Source of the DNA: Dirofilaria immitis
Lineage: Eukaryota; Nematoda; Chromadorea; Rhabditida; Onchocercidae
DNA length: 64,000 nt
Assembly: GCA_024305405.1 (NCBI GenBank)
Contig: JAKNDB010000098.1
Coordinates: forward strand, 3,777,501-3,841,500
Direction of reading: 5' to 3'
A model generated the notes under the pieces. The model was not told where the DNA came from. It worked only from the letters and a program-made list of their open reading frames with translations, and ran no database searches. This document shows positions 11,814-25,542 of the stretch, one piece after another. Every line of letters begins with the position of its first letter. Positions within the stretch are counted from its first letter, which is position 1. The position numbers and the translations under genes were made by a program.

Positions 11814-14008
11814 ATGGATTGGAAGATGATAAAAAGTTTGGAGTATGACGATTGTCGTCATATGCGACGGATTACATTTTTGCAATTGTTTTATCAACTG
11901 TTGCTGTTATCTCATCAATTATCACTTTACCAATGCTCTATAGTTTTATTCAAACATTGGAGAATCATTTATTACATGAAACTCATTTTTGCAAGGTTCA
12001 GAATTTTTCGTATATAAAATATTATTAATAGGAATGAAAAAAAGAGAGAAGAAATCAATTATTTTTTATTAAAAATGAAATATGAAATTTAATAAAAAGT
12101 ATGTTTTAAAATGTAAAATATGGGCAAATAGCAAATATGGCAATGATAAATTAATAAATATTTTTGTTTTATCAAAAATATTTATTAAGAAAAAACAAAT
12201 TAATTATACGGTAGTACGATTACAGTAAGAAATTTAAAAAGTAAGATTTTAAAGATTACGGTAAGAAATTTAAAATTAATATTTGAAGTTTAAATGGTAA
12301 AAAATTATTATTGTTTAAAAAAGTGTTGTTTGGAAAAGATTTAATATTCAAAATTTTTCTACATATTTATAATAATATTACTAATAATTGATAAATATTT
12401 TTTCAGTCTCGATCAAGAGATTTGTTATCCGAAATAACGGCACTTCAAATTGGCAAGAAATTTTTTAATCGAATTAAAAGAGAATGGTTATTTGGTAAAT
12501 GGATACCGGGTAATCTTTATGACAATACTCAGAATGTTAATAAATATTTTGATGGTACAAGCAGTAATAAATATGAAGCAATACCAGTATCACGAATTGC
12601 TGAATCAGATTCGATGTCAAATGTTAATTATAATAATGAATGTTGCACCTGTTATGTGGTAAATCATTTAATTTTAATTTTTCTTTTTTTTCTTAATTTG
12701 TATTAGTAAAAAAATAAATTGATGAATTGAATTCGAATTTTTTCCTTTTTTTTTTTAAATTAACCAATAAGATAGTGAAATCATAAAATTAATCAGAATA
12801 TTCAAAATAGAATCTATGAAATTATCCAGAATGTTCAAAATAGAATTCTAGAATCTTAACTTATTCAATTCAATTGCCTCATCAATTTTTTCTTACTCCA
12901 TCTTTATCCATTTATTTATTTATTAATTTAATAATTTGAAAAAGAAGCAAAAAGTAATATGAAATTTCTCGAAAGAATTAATTTATTTTATTTATTATTT
13001 TTATATTATTTACTTATATATATGTGTGTGTCTGTTTTGCAAATAATACTTCATATTCAAATTTCCATTTAAAAATTGATTTAATATGTTGCATCATTGA
13101 AATGACAATTACAGGGTGTTGTAGGACCACCTGGTCCAGAAGGTGAAGAGGAAAAAAAGGAATGGATGGATATCCGGGGAAAGACGGAAAACCGGGAAAA
13201 GACTCGAGAATTCTTCCAGTTTCAACAAAAGAATATGTAGAAGAACAAGAACCCTGCATAATTTGTCCACCAGGTGTACAAGGTCCTCCAGGTGCTATAG
13301 GTGCCAAAGGACCTCCAGGTCCTAGAGGAGCAACCGGTAATCATGGTATTGATGGTGAAAAGGGTGAAGAGGTTTAGATTTAATGATATTTTCTAAAATA
13401 TATCTTTTGTTGTACAACTAGGTAAGAAACTGTAGAAAAATTTTAATTTATTTCAGGGCTTAGTTGGACAAGAGGGAGTTAAGGGTCGACCAGGAAAAAT
13501 GGGAAAACCAGGTAAACGTGGTATACCAGGACGATTAATTCATATACCAGGGCCAATGGGTCCGGATGGGCCGCCAGGAGAATTCGGTGATTTAGGCCCA
13601 AAAGGTTTGCCCGGTATTGATGGTATTTCATATCCAGGTCCACCCGGTGAAATAGGTGACGATGGCAGGAATGGATTGGAAGGTAGACAAGGTTTACGCG
13701 GACCACCAGGTTATCCTGGTGAGGATGGCCAACAGGGTAGTTGCGACCACTGTCCAGGTAAATAATTTCTCGTATTTGACTTCTAATATAAAAGTTTTTA
13801 TTTGTATCAACTAAGCTAAATTCTTAGAATTTCAAAAGTAAATTTTCATAATTAAAATTATCTAAAAATTCGATCAATAGTTAAAAAATTGATTAAATGA
13901 TTTAAATTATTTGAAAAAAATTAACATATAATCATTATTTGCATGAGATTTCAGTTTTCTGAATTTTCTCGTTTTTTTATAGCTCCACGATTACCACCAG
14001 GATACTGA
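11814..14008 (+). CDS. Cuticle collagen B (divergent paralogue of collagen A)
   Basis: Five exons: 11814-11995, 12407-12658, 13115-13371, 13457-13757 and 13983-14008, about 339 residues. The N-terminus has [20 protein letters not shown] and a hydrophobic anchor. A furin-type RIKR site precedes EW, then a long spacer, CCTC, short Gly-X-Y blocks, CIIC, a 100-residue Gly-X-Y block and the C-terminus [13 protein letters not shown]. These are standard cuticle collagen features. Two missing bases are inferred. One is a T at 11877-11881, where the frame otherwise breaks inside the anchor. The other is a G at about 13150, where restoring it gives GEEGKKGMDG with perfect Gly-X-Y phase. Exons 4 (301 bases) and 5 (26 bases) have exactly the same lengths as in collagen A. 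The start could instead be the in-frame ATG four codons downstream. Confidence 0.92.
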
Positions 14009-15843
14009 AATCGAGAAAGAAAATTTATTTATGTATATTTTATCGAAATTGAAATTTCAAATGAATTGCTTATTCAATCATGTATTTGTTTATGAATTTT
14101 CCCCATTGAATAAATTATTGATGCACTTTTTTTTATTAATTTTTTTCTTGAAATTATAGAGAGATTGATAGATTTAAAATTATTTAATAAATTTTTCAGC
14201 TCAGTAAAAATAAACATGAATCGAAGAGAATAATTTAACATGCTTTTTTGCATTCGAGATTTCCGGATAATTGTATTGAATTATTCATTAACTGATCAGA
14301 CTGCTTTTTTTTCTTTTTCCTTATAACCATTTTATTTACTTTTTTTTTAGCATTTATAATTTAAATTTAATGACTTTTTATTAGCAATTTATTTGTGTTT
14401 TTGAAGAAAAAAGAGAAAAATCTTTCGAAAAATAAAATTTATTCAATGCTTAAAAACTTTTTATTTACAATTTGAATATATTTTCGAAATAATTTAATGC
14501 AAATTGTTGATTCATTTGCATAATTTTGTTAAGATTAAAAATCATTATATATCATTTCAATGATTATAAAATTTGATGCATCAGTTATTTTTCGTTAATT
14601 TCGACAGGAAAAAAATGAAAGAAAGAAAGAAAATAAAAAGAAATTATAAAAATGTTTAATTTTACAAATAAGCAAATAATCGCTGAAAAAAAAGAAAAGC
14701 AAAATTATAATTAATTAATAACAAAATTTTTAATGAAAATTGTAAATTATAAAAATTTGAATGTGAAATCTTTTCGATTAATTTTTACAAAATTTTAATT
14801 TTTTTCTTTTTCATCTCAAAATTTCATCATTTTGCTTTAAATGGTAAAAAATTTTTTCTTATTTCATTTGTTACTAAATTTTTAATAAAACAATAATCGA
14901 TCATAGAATGATTATAAATGGCGGAATAAGCATTGAACATATATATTTGATGATAAAATGATACGTTTCAAATGAGAATTTAAGCATATAATACAAAAAT
15001 TGAAATGATACGTTCAAATTAGGAATTACAAAAATATTTTTATAATATCGAAAGCCAATAATTGAAATTTAAATAAAAATTTCATTCGGAAAATTTAGCT
15101 AAAATTAAAATTTAAATTTGAACAATTAAATAATAGAACAATTAGCTGCTCCTTCTTATGCATTAATAAAAACAAAAAAAAATAAATATATATATATATA
15201 AGAAATTTCATTTTCTTTTTCTTTCTTTGCTCCAATATTTTAATTAAACTTAGAAGTTTAAACTTATAAATTTTCCGTAGACTTTTCAAACTTATACGTT
15301 TAATTAAAATATTAAAATAACAAAACAGAAGAGAAAATACGATCGTAAAAATTGATAGAATCTAATAAATACATTTCAAAAAAAGAAAAAGAAAAAAATA
15401 TTTGTTGTGGATATTAGTAATAAAAAAAAAATAAGAACAGATGAAAAAATTTTCGGAATTAATATTATATTGAAAATATAATATTATATTTATTATTGCT
15501 ATATATTTAATAGTAATAAATGAAAAAAAAAGTAAATGAAGGGGATAGAAATACATCCTAAAAATTATTTACAACACCTGATCTACAAAAATAGGTAAAT
15601 TCATACATACACATACACACATACACACACACACACACATACACACACACACACATATACACATGCACATCCGACATACACATACACATACATAGAGGAA
15701 CATACACAGATACAACTATATAAATCGAGAATTTCCTGTTTAGAAAATAATAAATATATTCGGTAAAAAAAAGAAAAAAATCTTTTGTTAAAATTATGAT
15801 TAAAAAATCATTTAAAAGGAAATTTAATTTTTTAATTTTTATT
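14009..15843. other. Intergenic spacer with no gene seen
   Basis: Very AT-rich sequence lies between the 3' ends of collagen B (+) and the glutamate transporter (-). A short CA/CATA tract is at about 15602-15700. Short frames exist, but none has coding character or splice structure. Confidence 0.5.
15602..15700. repeat. CA/CATA microsatellite
   Basis: CATACACATACACACAT-type units run imperfectly over about 100 bases just beyond the 3' end of the SLC1 gene. Confidence 0.85.
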
Positions 15844-18800
15844 TCATTGATGTTCGGTTGGTACCGGTCGATAACCTTTTGAATCTTTTATCCATGCTGG
15901 TCCATTACCATGTTTTAAATTTAGTAATAATTGCCCTAAAAAAATTAAATAAAAATTTAAAAAAACTTTCATTCCTTAAAAATTTACCATTTGCATATAA
16001 AATATATGTTAAATATTAAAAATAAAAATTTATAAACATTGCGAAATTTAATATATCATATTTACCATGCTCATCGTAATATGCTTGATGTGATAATCGA
16101 CGTTCCGCATCAATTATTGCTAACTGTTTCCGGCTAAAATGATGAACAATTCCCGCTCCAAATGCATCACCTAATACATTGATTGATGTTCGGATACGAT
16201 CTCTAGAAGTGAGGAAAAAATAAACTTTGCATAAAATTTTATTAGTTAAAAAAAAGGAAAAACAGTTTACAAAAAGTAAACGCAATTCATCGATTAAATA
16301 AATTCATTTTTAAATTTCATATATATTTTTATAGCTTTAATTTGATGCAATATAAATGCTAAAATTAAAAAGCTATTAATAATTCTTAAAAATTTCATTA
16401 TGAAAAACGAAAAGAAAAATGTTATAGAGCGTAAGGAAAAAATTCTCGAATTAATTTCATAATTAATAAGCACAAATGTTTCCATTTTAGCAAAAATTAT
16501 TTATATATCAAACTTTTTATAATTTAATTTTCTTCGATTGTCTTTTGTTTTAATAATTAATTCGATAATGAAATTTCGAGAAAAATTTACCAAAATAAAT
16601 CTATTTCTAGTGCTCTATTTTTTATTCATTCATCTTTCTTTTTTTGGTTTTAAATAATTTAAAATAATTGAATAATTAATTTAACGAATAATTGAAAATC
16701 AAAACATTATAAATAGATTATAAATGAGTAAAATTTGAATAAAAATTTTACAAGAGCCAATCGACGGCCACAATTAACGAAACATCTTTTACAGGTAAGC
16801 CAACTGCTGTTAAAACGATCAACATTGTAACTAAGCCAGCTGATGGTACTGATGCTGCGCCAATTGACGCTAATGTTGCTGTTAAACTAAAAATAAAAAT
16901 TAATTTCCAAATTTCTAACAAATTATATTGATTGCGAAATTTATAATAATAGGATAAAATTTAGATTAGAAGAAACCTAATTGTAACAACTTGACCAAAT
17001 GATAAATCAACACCATTTGTTTGTGCTATAAAAATAGCTGCTACTGCTTCATATAATGCTGTACCATCCTAAAAAAACAGAAATAATTAATTTTTTAATT
17101 ATTAATATCTAAATTCGAAATTTAAATTAAAACCAAAAATAAATATTTATGAAAAGTTGAAAAAAACAGAACCATATTAATTGTTGCTCCAACAGGCAGA
17201 ACAAAACGTGTAACTCGTCGATCAATTCCCAAATTTTCTTCCAAACATTTAAAGGTAATAGGAAGAGTTGCGGAACTAAAATAAAACTGTTAAGCCAAAA
17301 AAATGATAATAATAACAATGATAATAATAATGAATAAAACATGAATTACCTATCCTTCTCAATATTCCTATCATTTCAATGATAATTTTACAAATTTTTT
17401 AAAAAAATACAGTAAAAGTTGGAACAAAAATTTAAATAAAATAGAAATTATCTACTTGATAATTTTTCTTAATCAATATTTGATATTATTTTAATGATAA
17501 TTTTTGTCACGAATAAATTGCGAAAGATTTCCGGAATAAAAGAAAATGTGACCATCACTAAAATCGCGAAGAGAACACGAAAATCAGAGAAGTCATTGAT
17601 CCCTTTGTGTTGGATCTCACATGAAAGGGTATATGTTGTATGTACGCATTTACTGTACAATGCAAGATGTAAGCCAAAATTGGTTTCGTCTTTGTCTATG
17701 AGCTGTAATTCCCACTCTATAACAAAGCCCTCTTTATTCTTACATTCACAACCAAACCAGGGTCCAACACCAAACCATTGTAAAGAATATATATCATCAG
17801 GGCGGTTAGGCTTTATTTAATCTCATTTTCCTTTGAGCATTATCATCATTTAAAATTGTTTTTATTGGAATCATTAGATTTGTATATTGATCTTGTTAAT
17901 TGCTGAGTTCGTCGATGTATTAGCATGTTGCTACAATAAGGGTTTAATTACCCAAGTTTGAGATTGGTGTTTTTGGATTTGTCTTTGATAACAATTGAAG
18001 CTTAAGTGAAGACGAAGAATTTGGAACAAAGAAAAAAGAACATTTCTTCACTGCGTTTTTTTAAATTTAAATTTGAATAGATTTAGATTGAAAGTTTTAA
18101 AAAATTACCTTGAAGCAGTTCCAAGTGCAGTAATCCATGCTTGTAATAAACCACGCATATAGGTAAATGGATTCTTCCTGGTACAAATGAAGAATAATAA
18201 TGGTAGACTAATTAATGCATGAATGATAAGGCCTAGCAATACGGTTACCACATACATCGCTAACATTCGTGCCATATTTGCCAAATCATCAATTTCCAAA
18301 ATTTTTCCCGTTATCAAACACATTATGCCAATCGGTGAATACCTTAATTTAAAGAAAAGGTTTATTGATTTTTGATTAAAATAATATTAAATTACTAGAG
18401 TAGCTGTGTACAAATGGTCAAGAATTTCAAATTCATTCCACTTTCGGGTAAAGGAAGATGATAAGACAAGACTCGATCAAGATTCTCTGATCTTCTAACT
18501 CATCTTGCATGAGCTGAAAGTTTGATAAACGGATCAGCAAAAAAATTAGCGAATTAGCCAAGTTTAACGACAGATATATAAACTGTTTCATATTAATTTT
18601 AATCCCAATCAATATTTAATTTGTTAAAAATCTAGCATGAAAAAACTTACAAAATTGGTAAATTTAAAAATACATTTTTCATTTCTTTATTTTTTTATAA
18701 TTTAATAGAAATGAACAAAATATAAGAGTTAAAATTAAATAGTATTATTACCACATGATAAGCATTACAAGTCGCATTATCACTTGATCCATGATAGAAA

Positions 18801-21216
18801 AGAAATCAACCATAGTCTGAGCTTGTTCACCTAGTTGGCTTAATACTATACCAAATGATATGCAAAATACTATTACACCTGTAGAATTACTTGACACAAT
18901 ATTATTTGTTTATTCATATGGTAATTTATTGAATGCTTTGCCAAGCAACAACTTCTTTTTCTTGAAAAATTTTTTATCAAAAATATTTTCGAAATTTAAC
19001 AATCAGTCTTAAAAAAAGATCTTTAAATTCGGTTATTATTGTTGGGTTTTTGTTAATTTCAACTATTATTGTCAAAAAAATTGTCGGAAAATTTTCAAAT
19101 CCAATTATCGTTATTGAAAAAATTTGCAAATTCAATTAATCGTCAATTGAAAAGTTTCAAAAATTCAATTACCGCTATTGAAAAATCGTCAAATTTTGAA
19201 TCTTTTTTTTCCATTGAAAAATATATAAAGTCTAAATCACATACCGAGAACATTCATACCGGCAGTATATTCAACCGATGGTTTCATTATTGTAAGCGAA
19301 CCGTTTGAAATTGCTTGTAAAATTTCGGAACTGTTTTTTTAATAATTTTTGGTTTTACCGGAATATATTTGGTTTGTACTTGTTGAAATGTTGCTTGTAC
19401 AATATTTTCCGGGAATGTATTCCTGAAAATCAGTTTGACAGACTATTTTCGAGAATTATAAGCAATGCTTTCAAATGTCGGTTTATTTTTTTAGCGTCGC
19501 GTTTTTAATTAAATTTTTTTTCATTTCTAAAAAAATTATTCCTTTTCTTGCACTTTCATTCAATTATCAGATATATTGGTTAATTCGAGACCAGAAATAG
19601 ATTCTGATAAGAAATTATCAGAATCTATTTTGGCTAAGTTAAATCTTTCTACGACTGCGAAGCTGATAAGCTATAAACCTAATTGGTTTAATACTATACC
19701 AAATGATATAATGAGCATAAATTTAACTACCAATTGATATTTGTGCTGAAGAAATCTAATTTTGGAATGATGATATGATATGATCTTAGAAGTGATGATA
19801 CTTTCGTGATCTTTTATCTATATCAGGTAACCTATGTTGCAAATAATTTTTCAAAGAAAACTTAAGTTTATTTGTTAAACTATTTGATTATTAATTTTCA
19901 GATTTGCTTCAACTTTGATCAACTTACTGAAACAACTAACTATTAGTTTCTTATCATTCTCATTCCTTTTTTCTCACTTTACACATTTCGAAGAAATATT
20001 TTGTCAATTTTGGAATTATCAAGCTTCGTTGAATTTACATGTAAATTTTGATCGAATAATTTCTATTGCTTTTATCTTTTTTAAAAAGAAAAAAATTTTT
20101 CCGTCAAATGACCTCAATAAATCGAGAAATGTTTCGAGAGTACTGACTGTTTTTGCTTCTGTACCTTCACCAATGTCATGTTTGATTGTCGGATCACCGG
20201 GATGTATTGCTAAGACCAGAAATATGCCCGTCTAAAAGAATTTCATTTTTATCATCTCATAAAGTATTGCTTAATTTAAATTTTTAATTGATCATTATAT
20301 TTTAAGAAAAATAATAATAATTCTCTTTTACTTGCCAAAGAAAAACATATATTATTATATATGTAAAATATTTCATAAGCAGTTTGATTGTTTATTTTGA
20401 AATAAATATTTTGTAGACAATTTGTTTGTTTATCTTGAAAAAGAAAAGCAACTAACAATAACAGCAATAACAGTAGTCGCAACATAATAAAATATCGCGA
20501 GAAAACCCATTCGACCAGATTGTTTCGCATCCAGTTGAGATAATCCTTGAAAAAAAAAAACTATTATTTTATAAGTTTAAATATTAACTAATTATAAGAA
20601 ATATTTGAACATTAATTTATCAGTAACTAATTTTAGATAGACTTTGATTGTAATTATTTAATAATTACCTTTATTAATTAATAATAGAATTTAAATGAAA
20701 TAAAAATGAGAAGAATGAATTTGTAAAATTTAAATCAAAAATTTTTAATAACATTAACTAAAAACGATAAACAATTTGCTAAAGCAAAAGTATTGCAATA
20801 AATTTTGGAAAAGGACTTTTTAAATTTACTTATACAATATAATACATAAATAACATAAATATTTAAAGTTAATCTTAAATGAAATTTCACATTTGCCATT
20901 AATAAATAATAAATAGTTAAACAAACAAAAAAAGTTATAATATTTCCTATTAAGTGCTTAATTAATATTTTTTAATTTATAATATTTTACACAAAAAAGA
21001 AAATATTATTATGATACCTGAAATAAGCGAGCTGATAATAAGCGGAAGAATCATTAGTTTCAACATACGCATCAATATTTCGCCCGGAAAACTGACCAGT
21101 ACTATAGATTGAAGTGTTAAATTAAATAATCGTCCAATAAAGCCAAATAAAATACCCAATAATACAGAAACGATCGTTAGCACCAACAACAAATTCCGCC
21201 TTAACCAATTTGCCAT
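15844..21216 (-). CDS. Excitatory amino acid transporter, SLC1 family (sodium:dicarboxylate symporter)
   Basis: Eleven exons: 21018-21216, 20457-20545, 20113-20231, 19245-19422, 18752-18878, 18109-18342, 17173-17275, 16977-17068, 16752-16886, 16066-16202 and 15844-15935, giving 501 residues. The N-terminus [16 protein letters not shown] leads straight into TM1. Family landmarks in order: [18 protein letters not shown], the extracellular stretch with [34 protein letters not shown], the hairpin-1 serine motif [18 protein letters not shown]7 [18 protein letters not shown], hairpin 2 ([13 protein letters not shown]) and TM8 [21 protein letters not shown]. The Arg in DRIRT is the residue that marks acidic substrates; neutral ASCT transporters have Cys there. 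It should carry sodium-coupled glutamate/aspartate in plasma membrane. One base is missing in the T7 run at 19334-19340. All other phases close. AATTTTTAG just before the ATG is a candidate spliced-leader acceptor. Confidence 0.95.
17469..17816 (-). other. Unassigned 115-codon open frame inside an SLC1 intron
   Basis: Between SLC1 exons 6 and 7, a frame on the same strand stays open for 115 codons in a patch clearly richer in G and C than the surrounding intron. It reads without a start codon at its head and contains [48 protein letters not shown] and a hydrophobic tail [19 protein letters not shown]. The opposite strand is also open (17494-17820, 108 codons, with ATG and stop), so strand is uncertain. 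No family is recognised. It may be an inserted gene fragment, an alternative exon or chance. Confidence 0.35.
19596..19629. other. Perfect 15-bp hairpin with GAAA loop in an SLC1 intron
   Basis: AATAGATTCTGATAA at 19596-19610 and its exact reverse complement at 19615-19629 are separated by GAAA. It lies in the intron between exons 3 and 4 of the transporter gene. Function is unknown. Confidence 0.8.
19677..19709 (-). pseudogene. Partial copy of SLC1 exon 5 inside the upstream intron
   Basis: The 33 bases match exon 5 of the same gene (around 18824-18856) with two differences. On the minus strand they encode [11 protein letters not shown], against [11 protein letters not shown] in the real exon. 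The copy lacks the rest of the exon and is probably a small duplication remnant. Confidence 0.65.
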
Positions 21217-24200
21217 TTTCTAAAAATTAAAAAGGAAAAAAATTTTAATCGAATTAATTAAATGTATGAAAATGTTTATACATCCCTATTATGATTCTAT
21301 ATGACGAATCTACGAATAACAATGTTAGATTCTTCTGATTCTAATAAAAAAATTTTTTTAAAAATTTCATGGGATATTTTATAATGAAAAATTGTAGAAT
21401 TATAAATGTAACTTCAGAAAGATTATATGCAGGAAATGCTGAAATTACAACGTTATCGCATATTTGAAATAGAAATTAATAATATCAAATACAAAAAAAT
21501 ATTAGCATGATTTTTAAGGAAATCTAACAAATAAAATTATAATTTCTATCATATCGGTTGTGATTAAATAAAAATTTATAAATGAGTTATGATAAGTTTT
21601 GCGATCCAATGTGATATGAAATAAAATTAAAAAAATTATCACTAAAAAAATTATACTAGTATCATTTACTGTTATATATACATGTTTAAAAATGAATTCG
21701 AATATGGGAATTCTTTCAGAATTTATTTGATGAAGAAAATTTGGAATACAATAATTGATATTGATATTGATAAAGGAATTAAAATATTTTATATCAAATA
21801 TAATATAGTATAGGATTGTTGTTATTTCAGTTATAAACTAATATAAAAGTACGAAATTTTTGAAAAGAAAAAAAAGCAAGGGAAAAAATAAATTTTTTAA
21901 TTCCCTAACTATGAATCATTTATGATATCAATGTTTTATCCCCATATCATATCTGTACGCAATAATGTTTAGAAAAAAGAAATGGTATTAATAAAGTTAG
22001 AAATGAGTTTTAATTATAATTTCAATAATTTAATCAAATAGTGGGAAATCATTTCTAACAAATATTTAATAATATTTTCATGCTTCACTTTTTCATTAAT
22101 TATTTATCAATGTTTGGAATATTTGAAGCGATTATATTAAAAACTATTTCATAACAAAATAATATGAAATAAATTATTTCGAGAAATTTTAATAGAAATA
22201 TATTTATCGATGTAAACATTAAACTATTATAAAATTTTTATCTGAAAAGTTTATTTATTTATTTAATTGTTGTTTAAATTTATCAATTTATTTTTCAAGC
22301 ATATTTGTTTATCCTGATAAAATTATCAAAGATAATCATCGAAAAGACAGTAATCATAGGATATACATATATATAATTTAAATTATGTCATAAATAATTT
22401 TAAGAAATTCATAAAGCAAGCAAAAAAAAATTTATATACTAAACATAATTGTTTATTTATTTTGATAAATAAAAATTTTCTTTTTCATAAATTTATATTT
22501 TGAAGATTTACATATCACTTATGAATTATATTATGATATAATAGATAAATAAATTAAGCATATTGATAAAGAAAAGAATCAGCTGAATAAAAATTTATAT
22601 TAATAATTAATAAGTTGCTATAGCTGATGAAATAATCTTATGATAAGTTGTGCTTAATTTTGCAAAAAAACAATGTGCAATCTGATAAAGTGATAATGTT
22701 AATCGAAAATTTAGCAATATTCAAATCAATAAATATCTGTTATTTTAATTTTAAAAAAATTGGAAAGATTGATTTAACATAGCAAATGATTATTTCACAA
22801 ATATCACATAAATTGTAAAATTCATTTGATCTAAAATTGAAACTTAAATTTTGGATGAAAAATAAGAAAAAGGAATTATTCTAAAATACAATATAAAAAT
22901 AAGTTATGAAAAGAAAAGTTGAAATTATAAAATAAGCTATCAAAAATAAATGAATTAAAATGCAATATAGGAATATAGCCGTGAAAAGAAAATTTGAAAT
23001 TGCAAAATAAAGTAATTAATAAACTCAAAATGCTTTGATACTGCTTCAATATACAAATTATTGAATTTAAATTAATAAAAAAGACTTTTCTGAAATAATT
23101 AAATTTATGTGTTAATTAAAAAATAAAATATTTTATTTGCCACAAAGTTTTGATTTTGATTAAATTTTATAGGAATATATTCGTATTTATAAAATAGTAA
23201 AATGAATATATGAATTTGATTATATGATTAAGTAATTGATTATTAAAATTTAGAAAATAAGTCCAAACGTTGTTATTAATATTTCGTAAAATTTTAAATT
23301 ATCAGTCAATTAATTTTAGAATTATTTGTTGAAAAACGAGCTGAAACATATTTTGATAAACCATAAAATATAATCGTCAGAAAAAAACAAGCAATGATAA
23401 GTGTAAATAAAGTTGTCGTATATGATTCATTTTTACAATATTAAATTCACAGTCAAAACGATTATGCTGCCGTATTGTAAACATTTATTCTTATCAGTAA
23501 TCAGAAGTGATTTAATCAATACTTTGGGTGTTAAAAAGATAATTTTTTCTTAAAAAATATATCGATTTCAAGAAATCAACAAAATACTTGATAACGAAAT
23601 GATCAAAAAGAATATACAAATATTAGTAATTGAACATCAAATTAATGAAATAGTAATGTATAATAATTAAAAATAATCATGTTAATAATCCAAAAAATGA
23701 TAATAACGCATAATAATAACAACAATAATAATCATAAATATCAATAGTGATAGCTTTATTTCTCTTAATTATCGTTGTACAATAAATAGTTTAAGATTAA
23801 TATAAGCATTGTAAAATTATGCGAAATACATTATTATTATTTCTTTTTTTTTTGACAATCATAAAAATGGAATTGTTCAAATAAATTGAATTAATTTTTA
23901 ATTTTTAGAAAGTTAAATAAAAATTTAAAAAAGACAAAAAGAGTTTTTTTGCTTTTCTTTCATTGAATTATAATAAAAAGTTTTTTTAATAAACAAAATA
24001 AAAAAAGAAAAAGAAATGAAAGAATTGTTATAATAAAATTTGATAAAAATGAATTTATAATTTGATATTATAAGTAAATAATATTTTTTAGGGAAAAATG
24101 CTGCTGAAATCTATGAATTAGGCGTTGATAAATTTATTATTTTCAATGTAAAATATGAAAGCATTTTTTCTCTTTTTTTTGAGGAAAAGCTTTTCATAAA

Positions 24201-25542
24201 TGCAATGATTTTTCTCGTTTTTTTTCTTTTTCACCTGTTATTATAAATTAGTTTATGTGAATGTGATGGTTTAATTTTATAAGAATGTGATGGGTTTTTT
24301 TTCGCTTTTCATCTCAATAATTTAGTACTGAAAAAAAAGCTATATCAATGTTAATTTTGACAACGAATTTTAACGCATAACAACTATCACTAAATAATAA
24401 TTATCACTAAAAATTCGTTGTTAATTTTGATAACAAATTTTAATGCATAATAATTATTGTCAAAATATTCACTGTTAATTTTGATAACGAATTTTAGCAT
24501 ACAATAATTTAGCACTAAAGGATTCTGATATTACGGAGAAAAAAAATAGCCTAGAAATTTGAAAAAATTTTGAACCTAAAAATTCTTCTTTATTATAAAA
24601 TGCTGATTCATTATCGATTATAAATTTTGTTTCTCTTTCTTTCGATATCTCTTTTCTGACTTTATTTATTTTCGTCGTTTGCAGCATATATCAAATAAAC
24701 AATGAAGCTTTTATTATCTCCTGATCATTTCAATTCTATAGATAGCGAAACTTTACTAAGTGAAAACTTAATACTACTCATAAATTGTATTTTCTTTATC
24801 AATCAATAATCATTTTTAAATAAACGGATTGTTAAATTTGATAAATTAATAACAGAATGATGAAAAATTGCAAAGATTAAAAAAAAAAAAAGATTTGGAA
24901 TTTTGTTGAATGTACGATAACTATAAGTGATCTGAAAAAATTTTCCTTTTTTTTGCTTTTCAAAAATTGAATTTTTCAGAAAAAAAAGTTGCAAGCAATT
25001 ATGATAACAAAATTAAGGGTAAATTAAGGGTAAAATTTGTTTCCAACTGAGAGCTATTTGAATATTTGCAATTGGATTTGAATTTCAACACAATTTTGCT
25101 ATTGAACCGATTTACATTGATAAAAATTGTTAGTAAAAAAAAAAAAACAATAAAGTAATTTAAGATTAGCGATTTAGAATATGTAAATTAAAAAATGTGA
25201 GGCATAAATTAGAATGAAATGATTGTTCAATAAAATTTCAATTTTATTTTATAATCTCTAAAATGGAATATATATTTACTAATTCTTTTTTCTTTTTTTT
25301 TTGCATAATATTATTATTATTTATTTGATAAAAATAAAAAATTAAATTTTTTATCAATGGTTAATTTTTCTAATTTAAAAGATATATTAATTGATTTTTT
25401 TATTTTTGAAAAATTAAAATGAGACATTAAAATGAATGCTACTGCTACTGTTACTACATACACATACTTATGATATGATTATGCCAAAAAAAACACCAAT
25501 TTATACTTATAATGTGGTATCAAAAACGAGCGATAAATACTT
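21217..25542. other. Gene desert, first part
   Basis: Extremely AT-rich sequence upstream of the SLC1 start. I see no exon with conserved content. The only structured element is a tandem repeat of about 70 bp at 24347-24525. The part nearest 21217 would carry the SLC1 promoter, but no site can be assigned. Confidence 0.5.
24347..24525. repeat. Tandem repeat, about 70-bp unit, about 3 copies
   Basis: Each unit carries GTTAATTTTGA(C/T)AACGAATTTTA and then GCATA(A/C)(T/C)AA(C/T) with ATCACTAA-like linkers. Copies are diverged. Confidence 0.7.
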
